From: Ascaphus truei
Lineage: Eukaryota; Chordata; Amphibia; Anura; Ascaphidae
Reading direction: 5' to 3'
DNA length: 64,000 nucleotides
NCBI GenBank assembly: GCA_036426205.1
Contig: CM071571.1
Span: 113,755,306-113,819,305 of the forward strand
Shown: piece after piece, positions 42,921-53,619 of the stretch
Layout of the letters: every line of letters starts with the position of its first letter
Numbering within the stretch: the stretch's first letter is position 1
Notes under the pieces: model-generated
Told to the model about the DNA's origin: nothing
The model's input: the letters and a program-made list of their open reading frames with translations, nothing else
Database searches by the model: none
Position numbers and translations under genes: made by a program

Positions 42921-44342
42921 AGCCGGGCTGACTGATTGCTAGTGCAGCGATATCGTCAGCCTCATGGGTATGATTACCCCTGTGTCCCTGAGCCCATAAT
43001 AAGAGAGATAGAGACCAACCGAGAGGAGTGGTTGAGTGAAGGTGTCCTAGAGTACTAAGCCTCCAGGTGTAGTATCTTTAAATATTTCAGCGAAGAGATA
43101 ATCTGTTGAAAAAGCCTCCGCGAAACATGCGTCAGGTGGGAGGCGGGGCTGACGTCATGATTTCACGACGCATCTCTGCCGGGTGGTGAGTGGGAAGCGC
43201 CGCCGAGCACTGGTCTGAAACACCACGATATCAGCTGGCTCTGCTCTAACATTACAGTGTATCAACACTAATAACCGCCCGTACTCTGTTGTATTTAGCT
43301 ACGTGGGCATGTATGTTATTTTGTTGCCCCGATACCATGACGATGGTGCCTCTTCTGTAACGGCCGGCTATAATGCAATATTGTGTTAACAAGAGCAGTG
43401 ACTTGAAGTATGGCTGTTGCTATACACTGCAGCTTTTGACTTTTAAGTAGCAGTATACGGTTTATAAAGTATCTGCTCTTAATGTGACTCTCACCCCACC
43501 CATGGTTATTATCACTCCCTAGGAATCACCTTATGAATGACTATTTATGCAGCTCTTTAGTTTAGTATAGGAGGCTATAATTTGATACGGGCATTGACCC
43601 GTGCCTCAGGGCCACACCAAACACATTTTGTGGGCAACCATACTTTACATAGTGCTAATTATACATATATTGACTATAGGCTTAAGGTTTGACATCATGT
43701 CATTTACCAATTGTTCAAATTAGCAGTGTCTTGCTATTTGTCATGAATGTGATTTTCTGTGGGAGTATCCATATATTAATGCAGTTTTTTAGCGTCGTGA
43801 CCATCAGCCCTGAGTACCTGTCCGATTAAATACAGGTTTTTTAATAACATTAGTGCTGGACAAGGGGGTTTATTGACTATACCTTAATGAGTTTACCTAC
43901 TACTATTAAGTATTTACCTGTAGGTTCTCCCCTTCCCACCTGTTCCGGTTTATGTTTAATTATTTGTTGGTTTGTTTTATATGTGGAGTTTTTGTTGTCT
44001 ATTATTAATATCTGTCTATCACCATTTATTTTAATCAATTTAATAAAGTAATAAGTATTAACTTTAATTTATCATATAAATTCAAACAATGAGTGCATGT
44101 TAAAGGGTGTTTCTTTTCTCTTACAATACATGATTACCCCACTCCCCCTTTGCACCTTTGTTGTCATTAATTAGTCTGTTTAATAAGCTGAAGTAAGAGT
44201 CAACTTCCCCATTCCCTTTCCCTTTCCCCTACCCCATCAGTATTCTATAATATTCTTACAATAACCTAACATAAGGGTGTGAGACCATTTTGTACAGGGT
44301 ATGAAATTGCGATAAAGTGCTTCTGCTTAGAAAAAAAAAAAA
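42921..44342 (+). repeat. Repeat-rich stretch with hammerhead-like hairpin at 43085-43135
   Basis: No gene. At 43095-43130 the string CTGTTGAAAAAGCCTCCGCG followed by AAACATGCGTCAG has the same shape as other hammerhead-like cores here. It leads into a GGCTGACGTCATGA segment, then about 900 bp of AT-rich sequence ending in TTAATAAAGTAATAAG (about 44040) and a T/C-rich stretch. Probably one non-autonomous retroelement of the 23090-23650 type. Confidence 0.45.
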
Positions 44343-44632
44343 CATATTGCAAGACGTTACCCGGGAGAAGAGGGTGTGGCCTGAACCACAATAAGGGTGT
44401 ACTCCATTACTTTTACTGACGGAGAGGGCAGGTTAGTTTAGAAACCTGATCCAAAACATTATTATTGAAGGGGTGTATGGATTGTCCATGCTATGGGAAG
44501 GATCCAGACATACCTCATTGGTTAAAAATGTTATTCTGTAAACTGTTATGCATTGTTCCATGTTATCCAATTTACCGAAGGTGTGTAAATTGGGTTCTCA
44601 ATGGGATTGGTGAAATTCCACCAGGGGGAGTG
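44343..44632 (+). other. 3' internal remnant of Gypsy-3 with polypurine tract
   Basis: The region upstream of an LTR, containing a purine-rich GGAGAAGAGGGTG and ending CCAGGGGGAGTG, the probable polypurine tract. No coding domain is recognisable in these 290 bp; the rest of the element is absent. Confidence 0.55.
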
Positions 44633-45405
44633 TGTAGCCATGTATCCTCTTGGCTACTAATATTCCCTGCCTAACACATAAATCCTGGAACCAATGCAGG
44701 CAGTAATAGGGTTAATCTGTGTTTCCCCTGCAATAAGCAACTGCTTTGAGTGACAGGGGGGTGGGCCTAGGGCCTTTGTGCTGCCCTATCAGGGGCTCAG
44801 ACCTAAGACCTTCCCTTGGGTACAAAAGAGCTGCAGAGCTAAATTTAGGGGTCCTGGTAGAGTTCTGAGTGTTAGCGAGACCCTCTCCCTCAGGGGAGGG
44901 GTGTACTATCCATTATTCCGCTAGGGAATATGGGAGCTAAGGATAGACCTTTGGGGCCTCAAGCTCCCTGGGTTGAGTCCAGGGACCCTTGAAAAAAGTG
45001 TACCTGTTGTATGCTGTTGAAGAATAAAGAGCTGTTTCTGTTTTCTACTCCTGCCTGAGAGTGTGGTTTATCAGGGGGAGTACCGGAGGGCTTTCCTGCA
45101 GGGACTGCACCAAGTTCTGCTGGGGCCAGAAAGGAATGGAGGCGCTGTACCAAGTAAATAACTGAGAAGAACCCTAACGCCTTTCCTGTTCATTCCCACT
45201 ACCACCTGTGGACAATCAGTATCCTGTAAGCCTAGCAGGTGCAATGTAGAGAAAGGAGAACTGGCGCACAGTCAAAGAAGTCGGTCCCAAGATTGATGTA
45301 GAGTGATCCTTTATTTAATCCATAAAACAAAGCCTAGCAGGTGAGCAGCACAACAACACTAGGTAACAGTGAAATCTCCCAGAGGGTGGGGGAAAACCTG
45401 TTACA
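44633..45405 (+). repeat. LTR of Gypsy-3 (773 bp including an 88 bp insert)
   Basis: TGTAGCCATG...CCTGTTACA. The ends match those of the Gypsy-1 LTR (TGTAGCC and GTTACA), but the body is different. It contains AATAAAG near 45025. A reverse, truncated copy lies at 26160-26677. A small insert at 45242-45329 is flanked by a 14 bp duplication. Confidence 0.8.
45242..45329. mobile_element. 88 bp insertion with 14 bp target duplication
   Basis: AAGCCTAGCAGGTG occurs at 45228-45241 and at 45330-45343, directly flanking the insert. On the minus strand the insert starts TGTTTTATGGATTAAATAAA. It is probably the truncated end of a retroposon. Confidence 0.8.
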
Positions 45406-45600
45406 CTGGATAATATTCAAGAATCCCTAATGGAAAACAAAATTATTAGTAATAGTCAGCATGGATTTATGAAGGATAAATCGTGCCAAACTAACCTCAT
45501 TAGTTTGTTTGAGGTAGTAGAAATTTAGACCTGGGTAATGCAGTTGATGCAGTCTACTTGGATTTTGCAAAGACTTTTCACCACAGTTATGGACAGAGAT
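45406..45600 (+). pseudogene. CR1-like LINE RT fragment
   Basis: Translates as NIQESLMENKIISNSQHGFM followed by KDKSCQTNLISLFEVVE. After a frameshift comes the equivalent of the VDAVYLDFAKAFDxV motif, visible as GCAGTCTACTTGGATTTTGC. In CR1/Rex RTs this is the conserved ISxxQHGFxxGKSCxTNL block followed by motif A. The fragment begins exactly where the Gypsy-3 LTR ends, so the LTR probably landed in it or they share a breakpoint. Confidence 0.75.
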
Positions 45601-45802
45601 ATTCAGTGTGCTATCTGGTGAACATTCTGAATTGCCATTACTAAAAATAAACCCCTCAAATAATTATGTTGGCCGATCGAGGCGTTACTTGAAATTAATG
45701 CTCTAATGAGTCTTAGGGAATGTGTGCCCATGTTTACAAACTCACTTAAAAAAATCTAAATACTTATACAGTAGGTGTCAGATGTAAACCATCTACATAA
45801 TA

Positions 45803-46032
45803 CAGCTAAACCCCATTATAACGCAATCCGTTACAACGCGAATCCGCATATAACGCGATGCAAACATGGCTCCCAATTTTCGTATTTATGAATACGTTAC
45901 AACATGATTATTGTTATATTAAATACTTTATTGTACAATGCATACAATTGTACATGATTTCTAACGCAATCCGCTTATAACGCGATGTGATTCTTTGGAC
46001 CCCAAGCACAGCATTATAAGGGGGTTGAGCTG
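45803..46032. mobile_element. Tigger-like MITE, 230 bp
   Basis: Ends CAGCTAAACCCCATTATAAC and its near reverse complement, TTATAAGGGGGTTGAGCTG, with TA on both outer sides. The interior repeats TAACGCAATCCG and TAACGCGATG. The same right-hand end is found at 61000-61047. TA targets and CAG ends fit the pogo/Tigger group of Tc1/mariner elements. Confidence 0.85.
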
Positions 46033-47540
46033 TATTCTTTAAGTATGTATTTGCCATTAGTAAACTTTGTGCTCCTTAATAAAAGGAGGCATCCCTACAA
46101 CAACAACAGAATCCAATTCTGTTACCATAGTAATCAAATCCCTAAATGTTTTCATTAACATTATTTACAATGGAAAATGGCTACCAATTAAAATAGTCAC
46201 ACTATAATTTAATCTGAGTTGATCCATTAAAATATATACTGTAACAACTTACAATATATAGTATTTACACTTATTCAGGCCCAACGCATATACTATAACT
46301 GCAGTATGAACAACATTATTAAATTTATTAACACCCTTGGTATTTTCATTTTCAACCCTACAATTACCCTATTATTGATACAAATGGATATATTCTTTTT
46401 TTATGCATAAGGTTTCTTTTTAATCTGTGTATGTATTCCGTACCATATTGCTAGATCAAATGTTGATGCATGTTAATTGCAAAGTGTTTTGCTTATTTTA
46501 ATTATACTGTATGGGGCATGTATATTTTTGATGACTGCCAGTTCATAATTTAGCTAATTTTCTTCAACTCTTATGTTGATTGAACATTCCTTTAATTAAT
46601 CATTTAAGATCTTTCAGCATATCAACATAGCTAACATTCTCACAGACCAAAACAAAATGATAGCAATCTTATTCCAAGAAACAATTAGCACAGTACAGTC
46701 CATAGTTTACTAAATGACAGTAATCCAATTAGATGTATAGCTATACTATTTAACTTTGAAATGCCAAGCTTTTATGGAGGTCTCTAAATTATGAAGGCAT
46801 ATGGCAGAGACAAAGTCATCAATAACTTCTCAGCAGTATGTTTGCTAATTACAGTATGTAATGAACAAAAAACTAACTTGTTGACATTAAAAAAATCAGA
46901 AAAAGTCTTAAATGTGTTATGAGCCTAGCCTAATTCTGACCATCTCTTATATAACCATATATATTCCTATGCAAGAAACATTATTTATTATTTTGTTACC
47001 TGTATAAAAGATATTATTGATATGATATTAGCTATAAGAAGAAAGATGTGTAGTATACAGTATAATAATAAAAGGAACTTGCTTTAAGATATAACTGCAA
47101 ATGACACTTAGGAATCGAGTTCCCACAGATGTTGTCTAGTATGAGGAAGTAGGATAACCACAAGAGGGAACTAACTATACTGTACAAATGAAAAATGAGA
47201 AAAGCAATGCAAAGTACTATTTTGCAGGGAAACTGAGAAAACCGTAGAAAATGTTTTTGGTCTCATTAGGAAGAATGTCAGGTTAGCTCAGAAAGTGAGA
47301 ATGGACCAGGATTAGACCAGGAGCACAGATACAGTATGCATACTGATGTCTTAAGAAAGAGGAAGTACTAATTACCTATATATAGAGTAATAGTCATGTA
47401 TTGATAAGAGCGATCCTTGATCTGAGCACAAGAAAAATAAACATGCTGTGTCTGGTATGTACTTCCTCATTTTATATTATGCAAGTATATACTGCATAAT
47501 TATTTCATATACTGTACTCTGCCTAGCAAATAGGCCAAAA
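46033..47540. other. 1.5 kb AT-rich, no feature supported
   Basis: No open frames of note, no terminal repeats and no microsatellite of length. It may be old unique intergenic sequence. Confidence 0.5.
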
Positions 47541-47558
47541 GCCAATGCGCTGATGGTG

Positions 47559-47960
47559 CTCCCAAAGAGCTGCTCCCCTCTGCACAAGACCAGTGTGCTA
47601 AGGGTTAAAATTTGCTTGTACTTTGTGGAACGTCAATGCCATCCACTGGAATGTTAATGAGCCAAGAAGACAAATACTGTAACTTTGTATTCACAGCTAC
47701 ATTGAATCTCAACCACCCCAGTGTACATCTGCGTTGCCCCAATGGCGGACAGCCTGATTGGGCATCCCAAGAGCTTCTCCCCTCTACGCATGACGAGCGT
47801 ACTAAGGGTTAACATTTGCTTGTACTTTGTGGAACGTCAACCCCACCCACTGGAATGTTAATGAGACAAGAAGACAAAGAACTTTGTATTCACAGCTGCA
47901 TTGAATTTCAACCAACCCAGTGTACATCTGCGTTGCCCCAAAGGCGGACAGCCATTGGCA
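47559..47960. repeat. Tandem duplication, about 204 bp unit, two copies
   Basis: GCTAAGGGTTAAAATTTGCT at 47597 recurs as ACTAAGGGTTAACATTTGCT at about 47800. The order CTTGTACTTTGTGGAACGTC, CCACTGGAATGTTAATGAG, ACTTTGTATTCACAGCT and CATCTGCGTTGCCCCAA is the same in both. Frames here are shared between copies but have no domain. Confidence 0.85.
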
Positions 47961-48079
47961 CCGCCAGAGGGCAGCCAAAGGGTGTGAGCCATTTTCTGCC
48001 GTTCGCTGATGTTTGGTGATGTTAAAGCTGCTCTATTTCAATCAGAAACTCACAAGCCTTCTTCCTTTGTATCCAATTT

Positions 48080-48240
48080 GAAATGCCTGTGAATTGACTG
48101 TATAACCCTGTTATTTTAATGTAACCCTGTATTGTTATAACTTTGTGACCTGGATATACTAGAAAACGAGAGGTAACTCTCAATGTATTACTTCCTGGTA
48201 AAACATTTTTATAAACAAATAAATAAACACACAGATACCC
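48080..48240 (+). repeat. Retroposon 3' tail ending in AAAT/AAATAA repeats
   Basis: Contains GAAAACGAGAGGTAACTCTC, ATGTATTACTTCCTGGTAAA and a terminal AAACAAATAAATAAAC. Ending in a short A-rich simple repeat is typical of CR1/L2-type LINE or SINE 3' ends. A similar string is common in frog intergenic DNA in my experience of the family. The clade is unassigned. Confidence 0.55.
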
Positions 48241-48296
48241 AGTAAGCTCATATAAAAAATGACCACAACATATATATATATATATATATAAAGCAG

Positions 48297-48475
48297 AAAA
48301 TAGCCGTGTTAGTCCAGTTGCGATAGTGCAGAATAAATGAGTTCTCCAGTATTTTGTATATCAGTATTGCTTGACCTGAAGAAGAGAGGATAACTCTCGA
48401 AAGCTTGTCCTATGACATAAATTCTTAGTCCAATAAAAAAGGTATCACCGAAAATTGGAGAACTCATTTATTCTG

Positions 48476-48480
<5 letters not shown>
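48297..48480. repeat. Hairpin repeat with AGCCGTGTTAGTCC and CTCGAAAGCTTG
   Basis: GTGCAGAATAAATGAGTTCTCC near the left is mirrored by GGAGAACTCATTTATTCTGC at the right end, giving inverted ends, flanked by TA runs. The centre has CTGAAGAAGAGAGGATAACT then CTCGAAAGCTTG, another hammerhead-like arrangement (CTGAAGA, stem, CGAAA). Confidence 0.7.
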
Positions 48481-48523
<43 letters not shown>

Positions 48524-48535
48524 TTGTAGTAACCA

Positions 48536-48634
48536 GGAGAATCCTGATGACAAAAAGACAGCACACCGCAGCAGTAATACAAAAGATGTGTATTGTGAAC
48601 ACAGGGCCGCCAACGTTTCGGTCCTCGTCCTCGT
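48536..48634 (-). repeat. Repeat pair, copy 1 (second copy 49346-49450)
   Basis: AATCCTGATGACAAAAAGAC through GGGCCGCCAACGTTTCGGTC is almost identical to 49346-49440. Copy 2 continues further (to about 49640), so copy 1 is truncated. On the minus strand copy 2 reads CCTGAGGAAGGTCCCTCTAC then GAGGACTGAAACG, a hammerhead-like core. Confidence 0.8.
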
Positions 48635-48984
48635 ATTATTTTTATTGAGTGTGACCTTTTGCGGCTGACTCCACTGTGGGATTAGGCTATTTTTGGCTTC
48701 CGAATGTAGAACAGGGAAGAAAAACGAAGCACCAAGTCCAGCTGTAGAATAGCAATAACACCAACAGGGATACGTACCAAAAATAAGCTATTTAATAGGA
48801 TCCAGGCAAAGTAACAAACACACCTACGCGTTTCGGACCTCTACAGTCCTTTATCAAGCACCACACACATTTTTTTCGATATTTTTGGCTTCCATTGAAA
48901 TAACACTTGCACCCATAGTGTTATCTATCATAGTGCTACTATTGGGAGCTTTATGTAATCCTTGTGATTACTTGTGTGTTTCAT

Positions 48985-49230
48985 ATTACACAGGTAAATA
49001 AGAATTTTAATCAGTTAGTGTTAGGACCTGTGATATTATGGTTATGCCTTGAAGTGGCTCGTAGGCTTATAATGCTTTGTCCAAAGGGTTAAACTAAATG
49101 ATCCTTTTTCAAGAGATATATTGGTATTTCACAGTGTATTTTTGTCATATTTGAAGTAGCTCTGGGCTCCCTTTGTGTTTTGTTTTTGTAGTATACAGTG
49201 GCACGCTCAGTAGCACTCCTTTTGACACAT
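48985..49230. repeat. Repeat family R2, uninterrupted copy (Tc1 empty site)
   Basis: Aligns with 20500-20635 joined to 21935-22080. The sequence AAGAGATATATTGGTATTTC here corresponds to the two flanks of the Tc1 insertion, showing the locus before insertion. Confidence 0.85.
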
Positions 49231-49345
49231 ATACATACATATATATAAATATGTACATATATATATATATATATAGTCATTGGTATGGAGATTTGCACTC
49301 ACGTTTGTAAGAAGGCAGATGCTTGTCCCATATAGAGCATATAGA

Positions 49346-49640
49346 ATCCTGATGACAAAAAGACAGCACACCGCAGCAGTAATACAAAAGATGTGTATTG
49401 TGAACACAGGGCCGCCAACGTTTCAGTCCTCGTAGAGGGACCTTCCTCAGGGCAGTGCAACAAGTGTTTGTTCTAAGCACCCATATATACCCCCAGAGTC
49501 ATACATAAAATCACCTGAAAACAATTAAAAAACAATTAAAAAAACAAATTAGCTGTCCCAGATACCGCCCACCCCCAGCTAACACCAATAAAAAACAGTA
49601 TTACTGACCAGCACCAATAGGGTGGCCGCATGCAAGGTGA
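49346..49640 (-). repeat. Repeat pair, copy 2, longer copy
   Basis: See 48536-48634. It extends through GCCCACCCCCAGCTAACACC and CACCAATAGGGTGGCCGCAT. Non-coding, probably a retroposon read on the minus strand. Confidence 0.6.
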
Positions 49641-49819
49641 GTCATAGGTGACGTGCATATCAACAACTATACCTGTGTGTAATCAGACACCCGATCATGT
49701 GTTTAGCAACATGTAGATAGCGCGAGTCTGCTGGAACATCACGTCGCATATTGAGCATATTCCTCCGTGTATACTAAATGGTAGCTCAACAGCCGGTAAG
49801 GGAAATGTATTCACACGCA

Positions 49820-50160
49820 TATAAGCTTCATCGCAGACCGTGCTGTGCATGCGTCCCTGTGCTTAGCAACCCAAAGGCGTCCTTGCCAACAAGGAAGGAT
49901 GTGCGCGCGCAATCATGTCCAGAAGGCCAGACAAACGTCAAGCCTCATCGCAGAACGCGACGCGCATGCGTCCCTGCAGTTAGCAACCCATGTAGCGTCT
50001 ATACCAACAGGGAAGGTTGCGCAATAATGTCCAGGAGGACAGATGAAATGTCAAGCCTCAGACCATACCGCGCATGTGTCCCTGCACTTAGCAACCCGAT
50101 GGCGTCTTTACCAACTGAGAAGGATGTGCGCGCGCAATCATGTCCTGGAGGACAGACGAA
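49820..50160. repeat. Three-unit minisatellite, about 110-117 bp
   Basis: GTCCCTG recurs near 49853, 49970 and 50078, each followed by TTAGCAACCC, then CCAAC.AGGAAGGATG or a close form, then ATCATGTCC..GAGGACAGA. It lies directly next to the last exon of the minus-strand Myb/SANT-like gene. Confidence 0.85.
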
Positions 50161-50161
50161 T

Positions 50162-50514
50162 CTATAAAATCGTACTCCGCAACTGATTTGATTGGCTTAC
50201 ATTGAGAACTAGTGCTTGTAATGTCCTGTTTACATTTTGGATTTCTTTAGGAACTTGGATGATGACTTTTTGAATTTGTGACAGTTCTGATATTGACCTT
50301 TCATGCATCCTTTCATGCAGTGACAGCATCCTTTCAAGCACTGACATCATTTCTGAATGGTGACGATTTTCTTCACCCAAGATTCGTTCTTCAGAAGCTG
50401 CAATAGCTGAGTAGGTGTCACGAGCAGGAGGACTTGAATGCTGGGTTAATCCAGGAGTGTCAACATGTTCATGGTCACTTGAGCGAATTTGTCCTTGAGC
50501 GGTAACATCTGGTT
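50162..50514 (-). CDS. Myb/SANT-like gene copy 1, putative last exon
   Basis: Follows a good acceptor (TTTCTTTCTTTGTAG, ending 50515). The frame reads EPDVTAQGQIRSSDHEHVDT and then LTQHSSPPARDTYSAIAASE, continuing to a coiled-coil-like helix (SEMMSVLERMLSLHERMHER) and a stop at 50162. Pro/Ser linker followed by a helical tail is the usual C-terminal layout of Harbinger-associated Myb-like proteins. Joining the preceding exon strictly at its GT would create a TAA at the junction, so either exon edges differ or this copy is dead. No equivalent exon was found for copy 2 in the window. Confidence 0.6.
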
Positions 50515-50881
50515 CTACAAAGAAAGAAAGACATTCTGAACTGCCATGGAACTTTCACTTTGTTTTCACTATAATGATAGTTGTTCTCATAGTGTAACAC
50601 ATAACATGTTTCCATAATTTATAATTTGTGTCCAATTAAAAGATGATGCTTGAAGTAACAATGATGTTTCGACTCAGTGTGAAAGAAGAATGAATTAAAG
50701 GTTGTTGTAACCTAACAACTCCTAGCTGATAGTTTAAAACACACACAATACATGTTGTCAGGAAACACTACATCTTCTGTGACAATAACTGATGTGAAGT
50801 TCATTACATGTGAAAGGCATTTGTTTTGCATGGCAAATGAAATTCTTCAAATGTACACATTATATGTGCTGCACCTCATAC

Positions 50882-50956
50882 ACTCATCTTCCATTCTTGA
50901 TGATGACCTTGATGAGACATGTTCAGTGTCAGGTGACCCAGGAGCTGCAGGAGCAA
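50882..50956 (-). CDS. Myb/SANT-like gene copy 1, putative exon 3
   Basis: The 75 bp exon starts after CTATATAG and ends before GTATGAG. It reads APAAPGSPDTEHVSSRSSSR followed by MEDE. The same position in copy 2 (60470-60534) has the same splice-site sequences and a related but frame-shifted content. Conservation of both edges between the copies supports a real exon. Confidence 0.6.
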
Positions 50957-51497
50957 CTATATAGAAGAATAACATCAGAATTTAATTGTCATGTGTACAT
51001 AATTAACATGAAGTATCTGTAGTGGGAGTAGTTATGGCTATATATCAGCTTCACATAACGAAATGACAATGATATGGTTCGGCCAATCTGAATATTATCC
51101 ATCTTAACAAATGTTCATGTGAACCTAATCGGCACATTTATTTTAAACACCATACAACATACAATGTTCATGCATGAATGCATTGTAAAATTAAGTGTTC
51201 TGTTGTACATACACTGCATATGTTGTGTAGTAATCTAACAATTATAATGTACATCACTACCATGACAGCAAAGTTGACTCTGCTTATAATTCAGTACCTA
51301 ATAGTAGAAATGTGAATGAATGTTTTTAGTGATCTGTCTGAACATTTTAGAGAAGCAGGTGTAGCGCTCACTGTTGCTGACACTCATCAACACATGCAGT
51401 GTGTCGCTCACAGATGGTACTGGTGTGATAAGGTGGCATATCTATAAGGTTAAAATAAGATATGACTGAACGAATGACTAACGTACGTTTTCATATA

Positions 51498-51856
51498 CTG
51501 CTGCGGCCAAGTTTATTCGAGCATTTGCCCGTTCTTGGCCGCAGCAGTATCCTGGCGCGCGCCATAAGGTGACGGGCGCGCGCCGAAGCAGCGGAAGAGC
51601 GCCCTCCGATCGGGGCGCTCTCCCTACCGCTGCCGGGTCCGCCGGGTCCCCCGGAAACCCCTGCCGCCATCCCGCGATCGCGGGACACCAGGGCTCCCTC
51701 GGGGAGCCCTGGACGCGCGTGCAGGGGGCGCAGGCTCCCGAAGACGCGTGACCGCGCGTCTATGACGCGCGGCACGCCGAGGGGCGGCCACTAGCAAGCC
51801 GGGAAATCTCCCGGCTTGCGGTACCGGCCACACTTTAATAAAGTGTGTCGGTAGTG
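51498..51856. mobile_element. GC-rich TA-flanked MITE M1, 359 bp (copy B)
   Basis: Nearly identical in length and sequence to 27363-27721. TA flanks both ends. It lies in an intron of Myb/SANT-like copy 1. The matching intron of copy 2 (around 59915-59945, CCACTATGTATCAAAACGTAC) lacks it, so the empty site is preserved. Confidence 0.93.
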
Positions 51857-52729
51857 TATAGTGGCGTGGTGGCTGAAAGTCTTCAGATAATTACCATTTC
51901 AAATGAATGTAATGAACTTCTGTTCACCTTGTCAGCTTGTAACAGCTGTAGTCCCTCCCCCAAGACGTGACACTACCCTGACCTTTTATTTGATTCTACC
52001 ACCTGTAAGCCATCCCACAAGACTTGACCCTACCATGACCCTGTGATCTGGCTCTGTGCCCGACCCCACCCCCTCTGTTCACCTCTATGCTGTGATTGCA
52101 TATTAATTGCAGCTGGTTTCACACACCGGTACATCAGCTAAATAAAAATATGAAGTGACCTACATATGAACATAATTAAATACCATATGGTACATGTTCC
52201 TATTTATGCTCACATTATACTACATGAAGCAAAACAAGAGCTTTAATAAAACATAACGAAATGTGTTTGTGCAAATTACTTATGTTCGCCTTTGAATGCA
52301 CAATATTCCATGCAAGACTTGATTAGGCAGTAATGGCCTGTTTGTAGGTGTAACATAGATTATCACTATTATATACATTTATATTATATATATATTATAT
52401 GTATATATGTATCGACACATACATGAAATAGTGAATTATGCATTTGTGTGCACAGACACAGTATAACGAAGTTATACATTACTGTGACAAAGAATGAGTG
52501 CGGGTGTGCTTTGTTGTTATGCATGTTAACCCATTGTTTGTACAAAGATTCACACATACATTCAGCTTTGAACTATAGGGCAAAGATGTTGAATGCTTTG
52601 TAAGGTAGAAGGTTGCAGTGTGTGTCATTTGGAAGATCAAAATACATAATCCCTTCATGCTGGTCAAGTTGTGTATGTTTACTCATAATGATGTCATCCA
52701 CGATAGCTGAGCCAATACATGTTTCCAAA

Positions 52730-52734
52730 AACAC

Positions 52735-52773
<39 letters not shown>

Positions 52774-52804
52774 TATCTTATAGTCTATATATATATATAT
52801 AGAT

Positions 52805-52851
<47 letters not shown>

Positions 52852-52860
52852 CAGAGAGAA
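52730..52860. repeat. (TA)n and (GATA)n microsatellite
   Basis: Long TA and GATA runs inside an intron of Myb/SANT-like copy 1. The corresponding part of copy 2 (58820-58870) has a shorter TATC/TA tract. Confidence 0.95.
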
Positions 52861-52976
52861 AGACATATACAGATATATATGTAGGTATGCTTATATTGGG
52901 AAAAACTATACGTTTCTGCGGAAATTAAGATAAGAACTGTAACATACGACACGCGTAATACAGTAACATTTGTCAC

Positions 52977-53269
52977 CTGGTGGAAATTGAGCCGAATAAA
53001 TTCCGATATCTCTGTCCACTGCCAAACCCTCCACGACGACTGGAAGAATTTTTTCCCGCATCTGCTCCTCCAATGGAGTTAAGATTAGAGCTTGTGCTGG
53101 CGGCCCACCTCCAGTGGCAGAAGCATGCATCCGTTGTGCTTGGATTTTTTTCTTTAAGTTTGCCCTGATATCATCGAATCTCTTCCGACAATTCGCCCGG
53201 TCCCTGACATGATTCCCACATGCAGACACAGTTCCCACATTTCATTTTTGGATGCTGAACTTGTCCGAC
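52977..53269 (-). pseudogene. Myb/SANT-like gene copy 1, exon 2 (small deletion)
   Basis: The acceptor ATTTCAAG precedes 53269 and the donor GTGACA follows 52977. The exon carries the second half of the Myb/SANT-like domain, with NHVRDRANCRKRFDDIRANL as its best motif, a basic stretch, and a C-terminal block of LTPLEEQMREKILPVVVEGL. Compared with copy 2, about 13 bases are missing just before this motif, which breaks the frame (MWEL against EIWNQIVIAVN). The DNA-binding helix is therefore cut off from exon 1, and the copy is probably non-functional. Confidence 0.75.
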
Positions 53270-53619
53270 CTTGAAATACATACAAAATATATGACGTTAA
53301 TTATTATTATAAAAACGAGCAGTTTCCTAAACTGCTACCTGTTCCAAGAGATATCAAACATGCTGGTTTAGGTTGAATATGTGTAGCACATGAGCATTTA
53401 CGTGTAAACATACAAATCTAAGGAAGCTTGCATGCATATTGTTTGAACTTTGGCAAACTTTTTAGACTGATTGTTATGGTCATTATAAAGCATGAAGGAA
53501 TATGTGTGTAACAATTAACTTTAATTGATAGATATTAGAGAATAATAGTTTGATATTAAGACATCTCACATGACCTAGGATAACATGTCTTTGAACAATC
53601 AATGCAAAGATAGACTTAC

